The notes below the pieces were generated by a model. It searched no databases. It was not told where the DNA came from and saw only the letters and a program-made list of their open reading frames with translations. From assembly GCF_902364365.1 (NCBI RefSeq), contig NZ_CABJDN010000001.1, positions 310,001-374,000 on the forward strand: DNA of 64,000 nucleotides, in the 5' to 3' direction. Below are positions 20,799 through 29,626 of this stretch, piece after piece. The DNA comes from Bacteroides intestinalis (GTDB lineage Bacteria; Bacteroidota; Bacteroidia; Bacteroidales; Bacteroidaceae). Made by a program: the position numbers and the translations under genes. Numbering within the stretch: position 1 is the stretch's first letter; each line of letters starts with the position of its first letter.

Positions 20799-21617
20799 AT
20801 GGCTGACGACTCTTTATTTTTGATTGATATTGATAAAGTACTCCGGGAAAAGGCTCCGAAGTACTATAAGTACATCCCCAGATTCGTAGTTTCTTATCTG
20901 AAAAGAATTGTTCATCAGGAAGAACTGAATGTTTTCCTGCGCGACTCTAAGGATAAAGTAGGCGTAGACTTTTTAAAAGCCTGTCTGGAATTTCTGGATG
21001 CCAATATCGTGGTGAAGGGAGAAGAAAACCTACCGAAAGAAGGACTCTATACCTTTGTCTCCAATCATCCATTGGGAGGTCAGGATGGTGTGGCCTTGGG
21101 GTATGTACTGGGCTCTTTTTATAATGGTAAGGTGAAGTATATGGTAAATGACTTGCTGATGAACCTGCAAGGATTAGCCCCTCTCTGTATACCTATTAAT
21201 AAGACCGGAAAACAGGCAAAAGACTTTCCGAGAATGGTAGAAGCAGGCTTTGCATCCGATGATCAATTGATTATGTTCCCGGCTGGGTTGTGTTCCCGTC
21301 GTCAGAATGGAGTGATCCGTGACTTGGATTGGAAGAAGACCTTTATTGTAAAGAGCGTGCAGACACATCGTGATGTTGTCCCTATTCATTTCGAGGGCCG
21401 GAATTCGAACTTTTTTTATAATTTGGCTAACATCTGTAAATTCTTGGGCATCAAGGTTAATATTGCTATGCTCTATCTTGCGGATGAGATGCTGAAGAAC
21501 CGTCATAAAACGTTTACCGTTACAATTGGGAAGCCTATTTCTTGGCAGACTTTTGATAAATCGAAGACTCCTGCCGAGTGGGCGGCTTACGTAAAAGATA
21601 TCGTTTATAAATTATAG
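20799..21617 (+). CDS. glsA: PlsC-like O-acyltransferase, GlsA-like
   Basis: 272 residues from the ATG at 20799. The acyltransferase block SNHPLGGQDG (His90 to Asp96) stands for the family's HX4D motif but has five residues between His and Asp, a variant I associate with this Bacteroidota group. MFPAGLCSRR near 165-175 corresponds to the second conserved block. No clear transmembrane helix. The following gene encodes an OlsB/GlsB-like N-acyltransferase. This neighbouring pair matches the glsB/glsA arrangement described in Bacteroides thetaiotaomicron, where GlsB N-acylates glycine with a 3-hydroxy fatty acid (commendamide) and GlsA adds a second acyl chain to give glycine lipid. The assignment rests on family features and pairing. 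Confidence 0.8.
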   Translation: MADDSLFLIDIDKVLREKAPKYYKYIPRFVVSYLKRIVHQEELNVFLRDSKDKVGVDFLKACLEFLDANIVVKGEENLPKEGLYTFVSNHPLGGQDGVALGYVLGSFYNGKVKYMVNDLLMNLQGLAPLCIPINKTGKQAKDFPRMVEAGFASDDQLIMFPAGLCSRRQNGVIRDLDWKKTFIVKSVQTHRDVVPIHFEGRNSNFFYNLANICKFLGIKVNIAMLYLADEMLKNRHKTFTVTIGKPISWQTFDKSKTPAEWAAYVKDIVYKL

Positions 21618-21654
21618 AACTTAGTTTTAATAAGAGAACTACTAACAAAAAAAT

Positions 21655-22641
21655 ATGGAAGAGATTATTGAACCTATAAGTAAGGAACTTCTGAAAGCGG
21701 AATTGACCGAAGATAAGCGTCTGCGTACGACCAACAAGAGCCATAATCAGATTTATATCATTACAGCTCAGGATTCTCCGAATATAATGCAGGAAATCGG
21801 ACGTTTGCGTGAGATTGCTTTTCGTGCGGCAGGCGGGGGAACAGGAAAACCGCTGGATATCGATGAATATGATATCATGGAAAATCCTTATAAACAGCTG
21901 ATTGTTTGGAATCCGGAGGCAGAAGAAATATTGGGCGGTTACCGTTATCTCCTTGGTACGGATGTTCAATATGACGAACATGGTGCTCCTATTCTGGCTA
22001 CAGCTCATATGTTCAATTTCTCTGAAAAGTTCCTGAAGGAGTATCTTCCTACTACAATCGAGTTAGGTCGTTCGTTTGTTACGGTAGAGTATCAGTCCAC
22101 CCGTGCTGGTAGCAAAGGCTTGTTTGCATTAGATAATTTGTGGGACGGACTGGGAGCACTGACAGTGGTTATGCCGAATGTGAAATATTTCTTCGGTAAA
22201 GTTACTATGTATCCAAGCTATCACCGCCAGGGACGCGACATGATTCTTTATTTTCTGAAAAAGCATTTTGCGGATAAGGATAGTCTGATTACTCCGATGA
22301 AACCGTTGGAAATGGAAGCTAAAGAGGCTGATCTGGCTGCTTTGTTTTGTAAGAAGACATTTAAGGAAGACTATAAGATACTGAATTGTGAGATACGTAA
22401 GTTGGGTTATAATATCCCGCCGTTGGTGAATGCATATATGAGCCTGAGCCCAACCATGCGTATGTTTGGTACCGCTATTAACTATGGTTTCGGTGATGTG
22501 GAAGAAACCGGTATCCTGATTGCTGTGGACGAAATTCTTGCAGAGAAGCGTATCCGCCATATCCAATCGTTCATAGAAAATGAACCGGAGTCTTGCAAAC
22601 TGACCTCCGGGGCGAATAAAGTATTCTTTCCGAGTAGATAA
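21655..22641 (+). CDS. glsB: GNAT/hemolysin-type N-acyltransferase, GlsB-like
   Basis: 328 residues. The region from about 40 to 200 (IGRLREIAFRAAGGGTGKPLDIDEYD, ILGGYRYLLG, TIELGRSFVTVEYQ) is typical of the OlsB-like acyltransferases that load 3-hydroxyacyl chains onto amino acids. The continuation (LWDGLGALTVVMPNVKYFFGKVTMYPSYHRQGRDMILYFL) is conserved in the same group. In Bacteroides the enzyme of this type makes N-acyl-3-hydroxy-palmitoyl glycine. It starts 37 bases after the PlsC-like gene and probably shares its promoter. Amino acid specificity (glycine rather than ornithine) is inferred from genus and pairing. Confidence 0.8.
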   Translation: MEEIIEPISKELLKAELTEDKRLRTTNKSHNQIYIITAQDSPNIMQEIGRLREIAFRAAGGGTGKPLDIDEYDIMENPYKQLIVWNPEAEEILGGYRYLLGTDVQYDEHGAPILATAHMFNFSEKFLKEYLPTTIELGRSFVTVEYQSTRAGSKGLFALDNLWDGLGALTVVMPNVKYFFGKVTMYPSYHRQGRDMILYFLKKHFADKDSLITPMKPLEMEAKEADLAALFCKKTFKEDYKILNCEIRKLGYNIPPLVNAYMSLSPTMRMFGTAINYGFGDVEETGILIAVDEILAEKRIRHIQSFIENEPESCKLTSGANKVFFPSR

Positions 22642-22642
22642 T

Positions 22643-22663
22643 AGTTGTGCCTGAGGCACAACT
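22643..22663. terminator. Bidirectional hairpin between glsB and dgt
   Basis: AGTTGTGCC and GGCACAACT form a perfect nine-pair stem with a TGA loop, placed exactly between the converging stop codons of glsB and dgt. Confidence 0.6.
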
Positions 22664-23991
22664 TATACTGCTGGCAGACTGTTGCCGTTGATCTTTCTGT
22701 AGAGGTCGAGAGCAAAGACATCTGTCATACCGGAGATATAATCCAATACCGCCTGTATTCTTTCATAGAGTATGGGCGCTTTTATATTATACTGGCCGGA
22801 TACCCGGTTGATGAGTAGCTGTGAGTAAGCCTTTTCAGGTGAACGAACGGCATCTATCATTAAGTCAAGCAGGGTACTGATGATGCGGAAACCGGCAAGT
22901 TCAATATCCAATACGTCGCGTGAGCGATAAATCTTCTTTAGAGAAATGTCGGCACAATGATTGTAAGCACTGGCAGGCAGTTCGGATATATGTTTGATGA
23001 GACTTCCCTCAAATTCTCCTTCCAATATTCTTTCTTCATTGTTCAGAAAGGCTTGGGTACATTCCTGGATAAGCAATCCAATGACACAGGAACGCAGATA
23101 TGCAATCTGTTCATTGACGTCACTGACAATGTCGAGCGTTTTGAGCATATGTGTTTTGCGCTCTTCCGGGAAATAGGAAAGGAGTAAATCTTGTGTTTCT
23201 CCGGTGGTGAGTATCTTTAGTTTATGGGCATCTTCAATGTCCATCATCTGGTAACAGATGTCGTCTGCCGCTTCTACCAGATAGACGAGTGGATGGCGGG
23301 CATATTTCAGTGGGTCATCATTCAATCTTTTCATACCCAGTTCTTCGGCTATCCGTCGGAAACTTTCTTCTTCCGTAGTGAAGAAACCGAATTTAGACTT
23401 TTTGCCGGCTAAACTCGATGAAAAGGGGTATTTTACGATACTTGCCAGAGTGGAGTAGGTAAGAACGAAACCACCTTTACGCCGTCCTTCGAACTGATGG
23501 GTGAGTAAGCGGAAGGCATTGGCGTTTCCTTCAAAATGTGTCAAGTCTTCCCATTGTGCGGCAGGCAGATGCTCTTTCAGTGCCATACCTTTTCCTTCGG
23601 AGAAGAAAGTGGAGATGGCTCGCTCTCCGGAATGTCCGAAGGGAGGGTTACCTAAATCGTGTGCCAGGCAGGCAGCTGATACGATGGAACCTATTTCTGG
23701 AAGATAAGAATTTTGCAGTTCGGGCTGACGGGCAAGGATTGCCTTGGCTACATCAGTCCCTAATGAGCGCCCTACACAGGATACTTCCAAGCTATGTGTC
23801 AGGCGGTTGTGTACGAAAATACTACCCGGAAGGGGAAAAACTTGGGTTTTGTTCTGCAAGCGGCGGAAAGGAGCTGAAAAAACGAGACGGTCATAGTCAC
23901 GCTGGAACTCAGAGCGGTTTTCGTGGCGCTCTTGGTGAAACTCTTCCAGTCCGAAACGCTTGGCAGATATGAGGGTATTCCAATTCATCAT
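22663..23991 (-). CDS. dgt: Deoxyguanosinetriphosphate triphosphohydrolase (dGTPase)
   Basis: About 442 residues from the ATG at 23991 (a second ATG follows at once at 23988); the open frame to 24027 would run through the likely promoter. HD-domain signatures are RLTHSLEVS (first His) and AACLAHDLGNPPFGHSGE (His-Asp pair), with YLVEAADDICYQMMDIEDAHKL giving the later Asp. FRRLQNKTQVFPLPG upstream is typical of bacterial dGTPases. It hydrolyses dGTP to deoxyguanosine and tripolyphosphate, limiting dNTP pools. It is divergent from the dUTPase gene with about 90 bases between their starts, so two dNTP-controlling enzymes share one regulatory gap. Confidence 0.93.
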   Translation of the reverse strand: MMNWNTLISAKRFGLEEFHQERHENRSEFQRDYDRLVFSAPFRRLQNKTQVFPLPGSIFVHNRLTHSLEVSCVGRSLGTDVAKAILARQPELQNSYLPEIGSIVSAACLAHDLGNPPFGHSGERAISTFFSEGKGMALKEHLPAAQWEDLTHFEGNANAFRLLTHQFEGRRKGGFVLTYSTLASIVKYPFSSSLAGKKSKFGFFTTEEESFRRIAEELGMKRLNDDPLKYARHPLVYLVEAADDICYQMMDIEDAHKLKILTTGETQDLLLSYFPEERKTHMLKTLDIVSDVNEQIAYLRSCVIGLLIQECTQAFLNNEERILEGEFEGSLIKHISELPASAYNHCADISLKKIYRSRDVLDIELAGFRIISTLLDLMIDAVRSPEKAYSQLLINRVSGQYNIKAPILYERIQAVLDYISGMTDVFALDLYRKINGNSLPAV

Positions 23992-24015
23992 GGTTACTTT
24001 GTTATTATTTAACTG

Positions 24016-24023
24016 CAAATGTA
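24016..24023 (-). promoter_or_regulatory. Candidate -7 box of dgt
   Basis: The minus strand reads TACATTTG, a TAnnTTTG match about 25 bases before the chosen dgt start. It supports the internal start codon over the longer frame. Confidence 0.4.
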
Positions 24024-24081
24024 TCATTATTTTGCTTCAAATTCCGTATTTTCGCCCGTTAATATAGTAAACGACTTGAAT

Positions 24082-24513
24082 ATGAACGTACAAATCATTA
24101 ATAAATCGAAACATCCGCTTCCGGCTTATGCCACCGAACTGTCCGCAGGAATGGACATCCGTGCTAATCTTTCAGAACCTATTTCGTTAGCTCCGATGCA
24201 GCGTTGCCTGGTACCTACGGGATTGTATATTGCCCTGCCGCCGGGGTTCGAAGCACAAGTACGTCCTCGCAGTGGTTTGGCTATAAAGAAAGGTATTACT
24301 GTGTTGAACTCTCCGGGAACGATTGATGCCGATTATCGTGGGGAAGTTTGCATCATCCTTGTAAACCTGTCATCGGAGACTTTTGTGATAGAAGATGGGG
24401 AACGTGTAGCCCAGATGGTAATAGCACGCCACGAACAAGCCACCTGGCAGGAAGTGGAAGTGTTGGATGAAACGGTGCGCGGTGCCGGTGGTTTCGGCCA
24501 TACGGGAGTGTAA
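24082..24513 (+). CDS. dut: Deoxyuridine 5'-triphosphate nucleotidohydrolase (dUTPase)
   Basis: 143 residues from the ATG at 24082, the usual dUTPase length; the open frame extends further upstream but without family similarity. All five trimeric dUTPase motifs can be seen: AGMDIRA (motif 1), [12 protein letters not shown] (motifs 2-3 area), [11 protein letters not shown] with the catalytic Asp, GERVAQMVI, and C-terminal [10 protein letters not shown]. It turns dUTP into dUMP and pyrophosphate, keeping uracil out of DNA and feeding dTMP synthesis. It is followed 22 bases later by the TPR lipoprotein gene and may head that transcript. Confidence 0.96.
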   Translation: MNVQIINKSKHPLPAYATELSAGMDIRANLSEPISLAPMQRCLVPTGLYIALPPGFEAQVRPRSGLAIKKGITVLNSPGTIDADYRGEVCIILVNLSSETFVIEDGERVAQMVIARHEQATWQEVEVLDETVRGAGGFGHTGV

Positions 24514-24535
24514 CAATTGATAATTGCAACTGATA

Positions 24536-26293
24536 ATGAAGATTAGATTTAATATACTATCGCTTTTCTTGTTGTGTGCGTTACTTGTATCGTGTGGTAC
24601 TTCCCGTCAGGGAGGTAAGAAGCAACGGAAAGGGATGAAGACGCAGGTTGTGCTTACACCCGAACAACAGCGTAAATACGATTACTTCTTTCTGGAAGCT
24701 TCCCGCCTGAAGATGCAAAATGATTATGGAGCTGCTTTCGATTTGTTGCAGCACTGTCTGACCATTAATCCGAATGCGTCATCGGCTCTATATGAAATAT
24801 CGCAATATTACATGTTCCTCAAACAAGTTCCCCAGGGACAGGCAGCTTTAGAAAAAGCTGTGGAGAATGATCCGGATAATTACTGGTATAGTCAGGGACT
24901 GGCAAACCTGTATCAGCAGCAGAACGAGATGCAAAAGGCTACTGACTTGCTGGAAAGCATGGTCGCCCGCTTCCCGGATAAGATGGATGCTCTGTACAGC
25001 TTGCTGGAAATATATAATCGTTTGGAAGAGTATGATAATGTGATTACTACTCTGAATCGTCTGGAAGAAAAGATGGGTAAGAACGAGCAACTCAGTATGG
25101 AGAAATTCCGCATCTACTTGCAGATGAAAGATAATCAGAGTGCTTTCCGTGAGATTGAAAGTCTGGTGGAAGAATATCCGATGGATATGCGTTATCAGGT
25201 AGTGCTGGGTGATGTCTATATGCAGAATGGCAAAAAGGATGAGGCTTACAACATGTACAAGAAAGTACTTGCTACCGAACCGGATAATGCCATGGCCATG
25301 TACTCATTGGCATCCTACTATGAGCAGACCGGACAGAAAGAGCTCTATGAACAGCAATTGGATACCCTTTTGCTGAACAAGAAAGTACCTTCCGATACTA
25401 AATTAAATGTGATGCGCCAGTTTGTGGTTGAGAATGAACGGGCAGGCAAGGATAGTACTCGCGTGATTAGCCTTTTCGACCGTATCTTGGAACAGGATCA
25501 GGACGATGCACAAATGCCTATGCTCTATGCCCAATATCTCCTTTCCAAAGGGATGAATAAAGAGACAATGCCTGTGCTGGAACAGGTGTTGAACATAGAC
25601 CCTACCAACACTGCCGCCCGTATGACGCTTCTGGGTGAGGCGATTCGTAAGGAAGATTATAAAGAAGTGATCCGGCTTTGTGAGGCAGGTGTTGAATCCA
25701 ATCCGGATATGTTGGAATTCTATTTCTATCTTGCTATAGCTTATAATCAGGCAGAACGGGCAGACGATGCACTTGCCGTTTGCCAGAAGGCATTGGAAAA
25801 CATTACGGAAAAGAGCAAGAAAGAAGTCGTTTCCGATTTTTATGCCATCATGGGTGATATTTATCATACGAAAAAGATGAATGCAGAAGCCTATGCCGCT
25901 TATGATTCTGCATTGGTTTACAATTCGGCGAATATCGGAGCCATGAATAACTATGCCTATTATCTTTCTCTGGAACGTCGTGATCTGGATAAAGCGGAGG
26001 AAATGAGTTATAAAACCGTGAAGGCTGAGCCGAATAATTCTACTTACCTGGATACTTATGCCTGGATTTTATTTGAGAAAGGCAATTATGCTGAAGCACG
26101 CCTTTATATAGATGATGCTATGAAAAATGAAGGTGATAAGAGTGACACCATTGTAGAGCATTGCGGTGATATCTACTATATGACCGGTGATGTGGACGGC
26201 GCCTTGAAGTATTGGAAACAGGCTCGGGAAATGGGCAGTGAGTCCAAAACTTTGAAAAAGAAGATTGAGAAAAAGAAATATATACCAGAATGA
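24536..26293 (+). CDS. TPR-repeat lipoprotein
   Basis: 585 residues from the ATG at 24536. The N-terminus is a lipoprotein signal with the lipobox LLVSC (Cys20). The rest is a solenoid of tetratricopeptide repeats, about 14-15 helical pairs, with recognisable units such as YGAAFDLLQHCLTINPNASSAL, NMYKKVLATEPDNAMAMYSLASYY and AEARLYIDDAMKNEG. TPR solenoids mediate protein contacts; it probably sits on the inner face of the outer membrane or in the periplasm. The stop codon overlaps the next gene by four bases (ATGA), so it is translationally coupled to the DUF4292 lipoprotein and the LytM protein. A role in envelope assembly is inference. Confidence 0.88.
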   Translation: MKIRFNILSLFLLCALLVSCGTSRQGGKKQRKGMKTQVVLTPEQQRKYDYFFLEASRLKMQNDYGAAFDLLQHCLTINPNASSALYEISQYYMFLKQVPQGQAALEKAVENDPDNYWYSQGLANLYQQQNEMQKATDLLESMVARFPDKMDALYSLLEIYNRLEEYDNVITTLNRLEEKMGKNEQLSMEKFRIYLQMKDNQSAFREIESLVEEYPMDMRYQVVLGDVYMQNGKKDEAYNMYKKVLATEPDNAMAMYSLASYYEQTGQKELYEQQLDTLLLNKKVPSDTKLNVMRQFVVENERAGKDSTRVISLFDRILEQDQDDAQMPMLYAQYLLSKGMNKETMPVLEQVLNIDPTNTAARMTLLGEAIRKEDYKEVIRLCEAGVESNPDMLEFYFYLAIAYNQAERADDALAVCQKALENITEKSKKEVVSDFYAIMGDIYHTKKMNAEAYAAYDSALVYNSANIGAMNNYAYYLSLERRDLDKAEEMSYKTVKAEPNNSTYLDTYAWILFEKGNYAEARLYIDDAMKNEGDKSDTIVEHCGDIYYMTGDVDGALKYWKQAREMGSESKTLKKKIEKKKYIPE

Positions 26294-26886
26294 GAGTGTT
26301 ACACTGCAAATACAGCACAGCAGGACGTATTCGTATCCTGCCCTTTTGGCTTCTCCTAAGTTTAGTGGTAGGTCTTTCCGGCTGTAAGACTTCCCAGAAA
26401 ATGACTTCATCAACAGGAGAACCTCGCTATTTGTCTTCTAAGGTACAACTGACTATTCCTAATAAAGGGGGTACAGTTACAGTGAATGGTACAATGAAGC
26501 TTGTGAGCGGAGAACGTATGCAACTTTCTTTTTTGATGCCTATTCTTCGCAGTGAAATAGCTCGATTGGAAATCACTCCCAACGATGTACTGGTAGTAGA
26601 TCGTATGGGAAAACGTTATGTTCAGGCTACCCGCAAAGAATTGAAGGACATTCTGCCCAGGAAGGTAGACTTTGCCTATCTGGAAAAGATTCTTTTTGAT
26701 GCTGCCAAACCCGGTGGTAAGGCCACTTTGACGGGCAAAGAACTGGGTATCCCTTCTTTAGAGAAAGGTAAAATTGTCCTTACCGACTTCTCGAACAAAG
26801 AGATATCGTTGACACCTACTCAGGTGTCTTCCAGATATACTAAAGTTGAATGGACTGAACTTTTAGAGATGCTGGCGAAGTTATGA
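26290..26886 (+). CDS. DUF4292 family lipoprotein
   Basis: 198 residues. A hydrophobic signal (FWLLLSLVVGLSGC) places the acylated Cys at 32; the ten residues before the hydrophobic part are unusually long and basic, but the ATG overlaps the preceding stop (ATGA), which supports it. The mature part is mostly beta-strand sequence (SKVQLTIPNKGGTVTVNGTMKLVSGERMQLSFLMPILRSEIARLEITPNDVLVVDR), as in DUF4292. No enzymatic motif was seen. It overlaps the next gene by four bases too. The role is unknown; a lipid- or lipoprotein-binding beta structure is possible but unproven. Confidence 0.85.
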   Translation: MRVLHCKYSTAGRIRILPFWLLLSLVVGLSGCKTSQKMTSSTGEPRYLSSKVQLTIPNKGGTVTVNGTMKLVSGERMQLSFLMPILRSEIARLEITPNDVLVVDRMGKRYVQATRKELKDILPRKVDFAYLEKILFDAAKPGGKATLTGKELGIPSLEKGKIVLTDFSNKEISLTPTQVSSRYTKVEWTELLEMLAKL

Positions 26887-28196
26887 GACATTTTCTTTGT
26901 ATCTTCATAGGTTGTTTCTGTCTGGCTCTGCCGCTTTGTGCCCAATCCAATAAGATTATTAAGGAGTTGGAAAATAAGCGGGGCGCTTTGCAAAAGCAGA
27001 TAGCTGAATCGGAAACGCTCTTGAACACTACAAAGAAAGACGTAGGCAGCCAGTTGAACGGGCTTGCCGCCCTTACCGGACAGATAGAGGAGCGGAAACG
27101 GTATATTCTTACCATCAATAATGATATGGAGACTATAGACCGTGAACTATCTAAATTGGAACGGCAATTGGTCCGCCTTGAAAACGATTTGAAGGATAAG
27201 AAAAAGAAGTATGAGGCTTCCGTCCAATATCTGTATAAGAATCGTTCCGTTCAGGAAAAGCTTCTTTTTATTCTTTCTGCTAAAACGCTGTCGCAGACGT
27301 ATCGTCGTATGCGCTATGTGCGCGAATATGCCGACTATCAGCGTCTGCAAGGTGAAGAGATTCTGAAAAAACAAGAACAAGTCAATCAAAAGAAAACAGA
27401 ACTGCAACAGGTAAAGAAAGCGAAGGCCAGTTTACTGAAAGAGCGTGAAGTAGAAAAAGAAAAGTTGGAAGCTCAGGAAAAGGAAAAGAAGACTTTGGTG
27501 TCCAACCTGCAGAAGAAACAACGCGGTTTGCAAAATGAACTCAATAAAAAGCGTAAGGAAGCTAACCAGTTGAATGCACGTATCGATCGTTTGATAGCCG
27601 AAGAAATAGAGAAAGCCCGTAAACGTGCAGCTGAAGAAGCCCGTAAGGAAGCTGCTGCCCGTAAAAAAGCTGCTGCCAAAGAAACGAAACCGACGGCAAC
27701 TTCTTCTTCCGAAAAGACTACAACAAAGAAAGCGGCGCCTCTTGAAACCTATATGATGGATAAGGCAGACCGGGAACTCTCCGGTAGCTTTATTAGCAAC
27801 CGTGGCAAGTTGCCAATGCCTATTACAGGACCCTATATTATTACCAGCCGCTATGGACAGTATTCCGTAGAAGGACTTCGTAATGTAAAACTGGATAATA
27901 AGGGTATTGACATTCAGGGTAAGCCCGGTGCGCAGGCACGTGCTATCTTTAATGGAAAGGTGGCTGCTGTCTTCCAGTTGAACGGTCTTTTCAATATCTT
28001 GATTCGTCATGGAAACTACATATCTGTCTACTGTAACTTATCTTCAGCCTCAGTGAAGACGGGCGATACTGTAACTACCCGGCAAAATATCGGGCAGATA
28101 TTCTCGGACGGTGCTGACAATGGGCGTACGGTGCTTCACTTCCAGTTGCGTAAGGAGAAGGAAAAACTGAATCCGGAACCGTGGCTGAGCCGCTGA
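26883..28196 (+). CDS. EnvC-like murein hydrolase activator (coiled coil plus degenerate LytM/M23 domain)
   Basis: 437 residues: signal peptide (ends LCAQS), long coiled coil (about 20-255, rich in E/K/Q/L, including repeated KEKEKLEAQEKEKK-type sequence), an Ala/Lys-rich hinge (about 250-290), and a C-terminal LytM fold (about 315-437). In active M23 peptidases the first zinc ligand is His in 'HxGxD'; here the sequence is NKGIDIQG, with Asn instead of His. The HxH pair is also changed (LHFQLR) and the 'YxHL' His is Asn (YCNL). The enzyme site is therefore lost, as in EnvC and NlpD, which activate cell-wall amidases during division. It is the last gene of the dut-TPR-DUF4292 run, overlapping its neighbour by four bases. 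Confidence 0.88.
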   Translation: MRHFLCIFIGCFCLALPLCAQSNKIIKELENKRGALQKQIAESETLLNTTKKDVGSQLNGLAALTGQIEERKRYILTINNDMETIDRELSKLERQLVRLENDLKDKKKKYEASVQYLYKNRSVQEKLLFILSAKTLSQTYRRMRYVREYADYQRLQGEEILKKQEQVNQKKTELQQVKKAKASLLKEREVEKEKLEAQEKEKKTLVSNLQKKQRGLQNELNKKRKEANQLNARIDRLIAEEIEKARKRAAEEARKEAAARKKAAAKETKPTATSSSEKTTTKKAAPLETYMMDKADRELSGSFISNRGKLPMPITGPYIITSRYGQYSVEGLRNVKLDNKGIDIQGKPGAQARAIFNGKVAAVFQLNGLFNILIRHGNYISVYCNLSSASVKTGDTVTTRQNIGQIFSDGADNGRTVLHFQLRKEKEKLNPEPWLSR

Positions 28197-28350
28197 TGCT
28201 CTATACCTGCCTTTTCTTGTTTATACTGGAATGGATTCCTTTATAAATAACACTCCATTATACTCGTGTGTTATGTCTGTGATCGTGAACTCATAATAGT
28301 AGTTGAACGGTTCGACACCATAATTCTTGAACCCCCATATGGTAACTCTA

Positions 28351-28482
28351 TTTACACGCCGAGGTAAAGACCGTTACACGCCGAGGTAAAGCTCGTTACA
28401 TACCGAGGTAAAGGTCGTTACAATAAGGAGTAAAGGTCGTTACATGCCGAAGTAAATGCTTTTACATCTTGCAGTAAACCAC
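28351..28482. repeat. 22-bp tandem repeat, six units
   Basis: Units begin at 28351, 28373, 28395, 28417, 28439 and 28461, each 22 bases, with the core TTACacgccgagGTAAA. The first three are nearly identical; the later ones drift. Each unit holds an inverted TTAC/GTAA pair around an eight-base loop. It fills most of the 306-base gene-free gap between the LytM protein and the M20 deacylase; the rest of the gap (28197-28350) shows nothing clear. Confidence 0.85.
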
Positions 28483-28502
28483 TGGTAAATGCTATTATTT
28501 GA

Positions 28503-29591
28503 TTACCAGTTAGTTAAAGACTGTAAGGTGACGCCATCCAGTAGTTCCAGATATAACCCGATAGCCTCTTCTATTTCCTGAATGAAAATAAACTCATCTG
28601 CGGTGTGGGAACGGCTACTCTTTCCCGGGCCCATTTTGAGAGAAGGGAATGACATCAGTGCCTGATCGGAGAGGGTAGGAGAACCAAAAGGCACACGTCC
28701 CATTGCTACGGCACGCTGTACTATCGGATGTTGTTCTTCTACGTGAGAAGAACTTAAGCGGAACGAACGTGCTTTGGCTTCGCAAGAAATATGTTTTTGT
28801 ATTTCGGTAAATAGTTCCTGATTGCTATAACATTCGTTACTGCGGATATCTACCACAAAAGTGCAGCGGTCGGGAATGACATTATGCTGTGTACCTGCAT
28901 TTATTTGTGTTACACTCATTTTTACAGGACCTAACAGCGGAGATACTTTTTCAAAGCGATAGTCGCGAAACCAAGCGATGTCTTCTAATACCTTATATAT
29001 GGCATTATCTCCTTCGTTTCGTGCAGCATGTCCGGCTTTACCGTAAGCAGTTACATCCAGTACCATTAATCCCTTTTCAGCAATGGCGGGCTGCATCTCG
29101 GTAGGTTCGCCTACAATGGCAAAGTGGATCGGGGGAAGTTCCGGTAATACACACTCGATACCACCTTTTCCGGACACTTCTTCTTCACAGGAAGCTAGAT
29201 AAATGAGATTGTACTTCTGTGTAGTGCGGCAAAGTTGCAGAAAGACTTGCAATAGGCTGACAACGCTTGCACCGGCATCATTACTTCCCAGCCCGTATAG
29301 TTTTCCGTTGCTTTCCTGGGTTGGTGTAAACGGATCTTTTCGCCAACCGTTCACGGCTTTCACGGTGTCAATATGTGAGTTTAGTAACAATGTGGGTTTA
29401 TTTAAATCGAACATCGGGCTGAGGCACCAGATATTATTACCTTTTCGCCCGGTTGCCATGCCTTGCAGCTCAATATAATTCTGTAGATAATCTGCCGCTT
29501 TTTCTTCATCGCGGCTGATGGAAGGAATCGCAATCAGAGACTTAAGAACTCCGGTTGCCTCAGAAACCATTGTAGGTATATCGTAAGTCAT
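28503..29591 (-). CDS. M20 family deacylase (ArgE/DapE-like), probable N-acyl-ornithine deacylase
   Basis: 362 residues. Zinc-binding and catalytic landmarks of M20 metallohydrolases are in order: HIDTV (His73, Asp75), GSNDAG (bridging Asp105), CEEE (Glu136-138, catalytic Glu and ligand), IVGEPTE, and near the end MGPGKSSRSHTADEF with the last His. The mid-part GKAGHAARNEGDNAIY is the dimerisation/lid domain. The protein is cytoplasmic (no signal). GPGKSSRSHTADE resembles ArgE-type enzymes; in Bacteroides arginine synthesis uses succinylated intermediates, so the substrate could be N-succinyl-ornithine or -citrulline. It stands alone, not in an arg operon, so the exact substrate is unsure. 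Confidence 0.85.
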   Translation of the reverse strand: MTYDIPTMVSEATGVLKSLIAIPSISRDEEKAADYLQNYIELQGMATGRKGNNIWCLSPMFDLNKPTLLLNSHIDTVKAVNGWRKDPFTPTQESNGKLYGLGSNDAGASVVSLLQVFLQLCRTTQKYNLIYLASCEEEVSGKGGIECVLPELPPIHFAIVGEPTEMQPAIAEKGLMVLDVTAYGKAGHAARNEGDNAIYKVLEDIAWFRDYRFEKVSPLLGPVKMSVTQINAGTQHNVIPDRCTFVVDIRSNECYSNQELFTEIQKHISCEAKARSFRLSSSHVEEQHPIVQRAVAMGRVPFGSPTLSDQALMSFPSLKMGPGKSSRSHTADEFIFIQEIEEAIGLYLELLDGVTLQSLTNW

Positions 29592-29618
29592 ATCTCAATC
29601 AGTTAAATTATTGTGATG

Positions 29619-29626
29619 CAAACTTA
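29619..29626 (-). promoter_or_regulatory. Candidate -7 box of the M20 deacylase gene
   Basis: The minus strand reads TAAGTTTG, a full TAnnTTTG match about 28 bases before the start codon. Confidence 0.45.

Noticed and set aside
27786..28196. Active M23 endopeptidase
   Set aside because: The first zinc ligand His is Asn and other conserved His are replaced, so an activator role is more likely than catalysis.
28351..28482. Possible CRISPR array
   Set aside because: The units follow one another without spacers and no cas gene is present; it is a plain tandem repeat.
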